DNA of 8,734 nucleotides from Clostridia bacterium (GTDB lineage Bacteria; Bacillota; Clostridia; UMGS1883), in assembly GCA_017441965.1 (NCBI GenBank), contig JAFSBF010000148.1, positions 1 through 8,734 on the forward strand, read 5' to 3'. Below, in pieces: positions 5,780 through 8,734 of this stretch. The notes below the pieces were generated by a model. It made no database searches. It was not told where the DNA came from and saw only the letters and a program-made list of their open reading frames with translations. Position 1 is the first letter of the stretch; each line of letters opens with the position of its first letter. A program made the translations under genes and the position numbers.

Positions 5780-7231
5780 GTTCATAATTGTATTACCAAA
5801 TATTAAAAGCACATTTTTTGCAGGTGCCCACACTCTGTCAAAATCCGCATCGGGATATGGTTTGGGACCTATATAATTACAAAGCTCCACTGTCATAGTA
5901 GCTTTTCCGTATTTACGGAAAACATAGTCAAAGAAGGAGCCACCCACGCCGCTTAATTTTTTGGGAGTGTCCTCACGGATAAGCGAAAATCCCGTAGAAC
6001 GCTGTACAAGCGCACCTAAGTTCGTAGGATTTGTTACATCCTCCGCCCAGTAAAGCAGCTTTCCCTGCGTATGCATTGATAAATATGCCTCAAACATATT
6101 CGCATCAACATATGCCGCTACCGCCTGTGTTTCAGGCTCGGTATTTGGCATTTCTCCGTTATATCCCGTTGAAGCGGGTGATGATGTTTTTTCTCTGTAT
6201 TTAAACCAGTCCTTGTCATAGTTCCAGTTGGGGTCAACACCGTTTATATTCGCTTTCCAAGCACGATACCCATTTTCCCTGCCCTCTGTTATTTTCATAG
6301 CGGAAACTGCCTCGGGGTTTTGTACCGCACCTATACCATTCTGAACGAGATTTACACCGTCAGGATTAACCATAGGCACTATGCAGAAGGTAACATTATC
6401 AAGTATAGCTTTTATGTCATATTCTGTTTCATTCATACCTGTTTCATACATATATGCAAAACGGTCTATCGCATACATAAGGTATGTAGCACTTATATAT
6501 TCACGCGCGTGATGTGCACCGCAGACAAATATCTTTTTATCACCTTTACCAAATTCAATCAGGACAAGGTCGCGTCCCTCAACAGATTTTCCTATTGAAC
6601 CTGTCTTTATAAGCTCAGGATACATTTTTGCAAGCTTATTGGCATCATTCACCACAAATTCGTGTGAATACGCCTGATAGGGATATACACAGTGCTGCGG
6701 TGCATAAAAATATGTATCGTAGAGGTAGCTGTTAACGTTTATTAAAGGATTTATTTCCCCAAAAAGCGCTCTGTCTGCACTTTGCTGCTGTGCGCCAAAA
6801 GTAATTACCCAATTATCAAAAGAAAGTGTTGTTCCTGCCGCCTCGGCAAGGTCACGTGCTGAAACAAAAATTCTTTCATTTATTACAAAAAATTTGTTGG
6901 CATTTTCCAAATCGTCATAATAATTGATTATTGTAAAATCAGTGGAATTTTCGCCTGATATAACCTTCACATACGGTACCTCGGCATCAACCCACTCAAC
7001 CGCTACGCCAAGATATGAAGCAGTTTCATATAAATCAACATACGTTTTCCCAAACGCAAGTATGGGCGCATTTATCTGCACCTTAGTGCCGTTATAAACT
7101 GCACTTTGACTGTTAATTGCAACACTGTAGTGCGGTTTACCGGTCTCAAAATCATTTGCATAGGCAGATGTTCCCGCAAGAACTGCTGCAATAGCCGTAA
7201 TGCATACTAATTTTTTGAAAAATTTTGTCAT
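5774..7231 (-). CDS. Secreted M14-family zinc metallopeptidase with N-terminal stalk (copper amine oxidase N-like) domain
   Basis: A 485-residue exported peptidase. Residues 1..about 25 form a signal peptide (basic MTKFFKK, hydrophobic core, TSAYA cleavage region) with no lipobox. Residues about 36..146 match a stalk domain of the copper amine oxidase N-terminal type (TYVDLYETASYLGV and RIFVSARDLAEAAG). From about 185 on is an M14 carboxypeptidase-fold domain. Its zinc ligands are His241 and Glu244 (CGAHHAREYIS) and His387 (SMHTQG); the catalytic Glu is Glu449 (TMTVEL). The carboxylate-binding NRN motif reads NWN (335..337), so an Arg is replaced by Trp. This fits a peptidoglycan peptide endopeptidase better than a carboxypeptidase, but that is inference. 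It is first in a four-gene operon and divergent from another secreted stalk-domain peptidase. GGAG about 10 nt upstream supports ATG 7231. Confidence 0.9.
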   Translation of the reverse strand: MTKFFKKLVCITAIAAVLAGTSAYANDFETGKPHYSVAINSQSAVYNGTKVQINAPILAFGKTYVDLYETASYLGVAVEWVDAEVPYVKVISGENSTDFTIINYYDDLENANKFFVINERIFVSARDLAEAAGTTLSFDNWVITFGAQQQSADRALFGEINPLINVNSYLYDTYFYAPQHCVYPYQAYSHEFVVNDANKLAKMYPELIKTGSIGKSVEGRDLVLIEFGKGDKKIFVCGAHHAREYISATYLMYAIDRFAYMYETGMNETEYDIKAILDNVTFCIVPMVNPDGVNLVQNGIGAVQNPEAVSAMKITEGRENGYRAWKANINGVDPNWNYDKDWFKYREKTSSPASTGYNGEMPNTEPETQAVAAYVDANMFEAYLSMHTQGKLLYWAEDVTNPTNLGALVQRSTGFSLIREDTPKKLSGVGGSFFDYVFRKYGKATMTVELCNYIGPKPYPDADFDRVWAPAKNVLLIFGNTIMNR

Positions 7232-7255
7232 ATGTAACCAACTCCCTAGTTTAAC

Positions 7256-7285
7256 AGTTTACCATAGCATAGATATAAATGTCAA
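7256..7285 (-). promoter_or_regulatory. Promoter of the M14 peptidase operon
   Basis: A perfect -35 TTGACA (7280..7285), an 18-nt spacer and a 4/6 match -10 TAAACT (7256..7261). The weak -10 suggests modest strength or dependence on an activator. It shares TTGACAT and TATGGTA elements with the divergent promoter. Confidence 0.55.
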
Positions 7286-7300
7286 ACATTGTTTTTGTAA

Positions 7301-7329
7301 TTGACATAAGTTGCTATTTATGGTATAAA
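7301..7329 (+). promoter_or_regulatory. Promoter of the secreted cysteine peptidase gene
   Basis: A perfect -35 TTGACA (7301..7306), a 17-nt spacer and -10 TATAAA (7324..7329, 5/6). Transcription should start near 7336, giving a leader of about 33 nt. Confidence 0.8.
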
Positions 7330-7368
7330 TAAAATAGATAGTTTTATCAGAAAGGCTGCGGATTTAAA

Positions 7369-8421
7369 ATGAAAAAATTATGCGCACTTTTCATTATAAT
7401 ATCGCTTCTAACCGCCGTACTTCCCGTATTTGCATATGAGGATATTCCCGTCAATATGCTTATAAACGGAAAAACGGTTTCTTTCCCGTTTAATCCCCTA
7501 ATCCGTGACGGTGTAACCTATGTTGATTTGCGTACACTGACCTCTACATTGGGGCTTAGTTATAAAACATATCCCGACCATGAGAGTGTTATTGTAAGTA
7601 ATTCGCGCACATCAATCTGCCTTGTTCCATATGAGGAACATGCGACGGTTGCAGACCTTACGGGAAAATCAGATAAGGAATACACGTATCATTTTCTCAG
7701 CGCACCGTGCATATACATTGGAAATAATCTTGCAGTGGCGGCACGTGATATTGCATCAGTTTTTGGTTATGCATTAAGCTTTGACAAAGAAGCACAAACC
7801 GTATATTTCGGCTATGCGCCGCAGATGATTTCCGCAGCCACACGTGAGGCTATCGCAAATCGGACGTATTACTTCCAAAATCAGGCGGAATTTGCACTTC
7901 CCTCTTTTGGCAGCGGCTATTGCTGGGCGTGCTCATATGCAATGCTGATTTCAAATGTTACGCAGCTTCGTATCACGCCATCCGATATTGCTGCCGTTAA
8001 CCTTACAAAAAGCTCCAGCGGAGCGTACTGCTATCATAGTGAGATAGTTGCCGCATTCAATGTTAAGTTTACAAGTGCTCTTTCAGAAAACAGTCCATAC
8101 TACGGCGGCAGGGACAGTGTATCAGGCGGCACGTATATAAATAACCCCCTTAAGGATGACGCCGTTACAAGAGCCGCACTTAAAGAAGCACTCGCACTTC
8201 ATCCCGCAGGAATTATAGTCCGCTTTGCTGATTACCCCCATTCTATGGTGGCAGTTGCGTATGACGGCGATATCATACTTTTCAATGACCCTGCCCCCAC
8301 TTCATCGGGCGCATACAGTGAAACAGGAAAATATCAGGGTGTTCCCTTCTCCGAAACGTGTGTTGCAAAAAAGGGATTTATGCTTTCAGACGTAACTTTT
8401 ATACAAGCTATAACATATTAA
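7369..8421 (+). CDS. Secreted papain-fold (C39-like) cysteine peptidase candidate with N-terminal stalk domain
   Basis: A 350-residue exported protein. A signal peptide covers 1..about 22 (MKKL, long hydrophobic core, VFAYE). A stalk domain of the copper amine oxidase N-terminal type covers about 28..148, with TYVDLRTLTSTLGL and LAVAARDIASVFGYALSFDK. The C-terminal part (about 165..350) has a papain-like catalytic pattern: Cys185 in CWACS (papain CWAFS), His291 in YPHSMVAVAY, and Asn306/Asp307 in LFNDPA. The usual oxyanion Gln six residues before the Cys is not there, the position being Ser179; Gln172 is the nearest. It may cleave cell-wall peptides or secreted proteins, but the substrate is unknown. 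The ribosome binding site is weak (AAAGG about 13 nt upstream, or GCGGA about 7 nt). It is transcribed alone, divergent from the M14 peptidase, and ends at its own terminator. A non-catalytic binding protein is the alternative. Confidence 0.8.
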   Translation: MKKLCALFIIISLLTAVLPVFAYEDIPVNMLINGKTVSFPFNPLIRDGVTYVDLRTLTSTLGLSYKTYPDHESVIVSNSRTSICLVPYEEHATVADLTGKSDKEYTYHFLSAPCIYIGNNLAVAARDIASVFGYALSFDKEAQTVYFGYAPQMISAATREAIANRTYYFQNQAEFALPSFGSGYCWACSYAMLISNVTQLRITPSDIAAVNLTKSSSGAYCYHSEIVAAFNVKFTSALSENSPYYGGRDSVSGGTYINNPLKDDAVTRAALKEALALHPAGIIVRFADYPHSMVAVAYDGDIILFNDPAPTSSGAYSETGKYQGVPFSETCVAKKGFMLSDVTFIQAITY

Positions 8422-8425
8422 GCTG

Positions 8426-8455
8426 TTGACAAAGAGCCTTTAATTTTCACATAAT
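8426..8455 (+). promoter_or_regulatory. Promoter-like sequence just after the cysteine peptidase gene
   Basis: TTGACA (8426..8431), 18 nt, CATAAT (8450..8455, 5/6). A start near 8462 would fall in the first arm of the following hairpin, so any transcript would be a short noncoding RNA. There is no coding gene downstream on this strand in the window, so it may be chance in AT-rich DNA. Confidence 0.35.
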
Positions 8456-8456
8456 A

Positions 8457-8509
8457 ACAGAGCATATTGAATTCTATCTCAGGAGATTTCAATATGCTCT
8501 GTATTTTTT
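8457..8509 (+). terminator. Rho-independent terminator of the cysteine peptidase gene
   Basis: A perfect 15-bp stem (8457..8471 with 8488..8502) encloses a 16-nt loop that can itself fold (ATCTC/GAGAT). It is followed by A and six T residues (8504..8509). It begins 36 nt after the stop codon. The strong stem may also slow transcription entering from the minus-strand gene on the right, though no good U tract exists in that direction. Confidence 0.88.
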
Positions 8510-8585
8510 ACCGTATAGAAAACCTGCGTAATTTTATCGTGAGCGACATTTGCCTTGTTTGAATTTAGTTGGGATGCAAATGGGT

Positions 8586-8605
8586 GAAGCGGCACGCTTC
8601 TTTTT
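8586..8605 (+). terminator. Second small terminator-like hairpin
   Basis: GAAGCG, a GCA loop, then CGCTTC (8586..8600), followed by five T residues. It is oriented for plus-strand transcripts and lies about 80 nt past the main terminator. It could be a back-up terminator or the 3' end of a short RNA. A 7-bp stem (CATTTGC 8547..8553 with GCAAATG 8576..8582) sits just upstream. Confidence 0.45.
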
Positions 8606-8611
8606 CAAGTT

Positions 8612-8734
8612 TTAGTTACATTCAGCAACAAGAGGACCTGCCAGCTCCTTAAGATAGAAAAGCTTACCCGGGAGAGTGGGTATAAAGGTCGAGGTAATAT
8701 TCATATCAGGTCCGTAATGAAGGGTTGTCAGGAA
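8612..8734 (-). CDS. C-terminal fragment of an unidentified protein (cut by window edge)
   Basis: Read on the minus strand, the final 123 bases give 40 residues without interruption, ending at TAA (8614..8612). The tail reads [20 protein letters not shown]. Its composition is that of a normal soluble protein, and it is unlikely to be chance because codon choice resembles the neighbours (CTT, GCT, AAG, GAG). I do not recognise the family. The start lies beyond the window. No clear intrinsic terminator follows on the minus strand, although the 8457..8502 stem lies about 110 nt downstream. The gene converges on the cysteine peptidase gene. Confidence 0.55.
   Translation of the reverse strand, partial: FLTTLHYGPDMNITSTFIPTLPGKLFYLKELAGPLVAECN

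Noticed and set aside
7232..7368. Small gene in the divergent intergenic region
   Set aside because: The region is AT-rich, fully occupied by two divergent promoters and leaders, and I see no coding frame with a ribosome binding site.

Overview
The window looks like part of the chromosome of an anaerobic, low-to-moderate GC member of the Clostridia (Bacillota). This is inferred from three things: Na+-pumping biotin decarboxylase genes, secreted enzymes carrying 'copper amine oxidase N-terminal' stalk domains, and strong AGGAGG-type ribosome binding sites with compact TTGACA/TATAAT promoters. No mobile element, CRISPR array, rRNA or tRNA is visible.

Left half (4470 down to 1, minus strand): one operon of biotin-dependent, membrane-coupled carboxyl transfer genes. 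A textbook promoter (TTGAAA, 17 nt, TATAAT) starts just after the terminator of the previous operon. In transcription order the genes are: an acyl-CoA carboxyltransferase of the MmdA/PccB type; a small OadG/MmdD-type membrane subunit; a biotin carrier protein with an Ala/Pro linker; the Na+-translocating beta subunit (OadB/MmdB); and an oxaloacetate decarboxylase alpha / pyruvate carboxylase B-type carboxyltransferase cut by the window edge. The first four follow the order of the Veillonella methylmalonyl-CoA decarboxylase genes without mmdE. Adding a keto-acid carboxyltransferase gives one carrier and one Na+ pump two possible partners. Carboxyl groups could then move between oxaloacetate/pyruvate and an acyl-CoA pair, with or without Na+ coupling. 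That use is an inference.

Middle (7285 down to 4505, minus strand): a tightly packed operon of four genes. They are a secreted M14-family metallopeptidase with an N-terminal stalk domain, an RluB-type rRNA pseudouridine synthase, a small protein with a GNAT-like C-terminal half, and a 54-residue DUF3006 protein. It ends at a clear intrinsic terminator (10-bp stem plus U tract).

Right part (7301 to 8509, plus strand): divergent from the M14 gene is a secreted papain-fold (C39-like) cysteine peptidase candidate. It carries the same kind of stalk domain. The two promoters are arranged almost symmetrically in a 137-bp intergenic region, so the pair may be co-regulated. A 15-bp-stem terminator follows the gene. 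A 190-bp noncoding gap then holds a second promoter-like sequence and further hairpins, a possible small RNA. The last 123 bases encode the C-terminus of an unidentified minus-strand protein.
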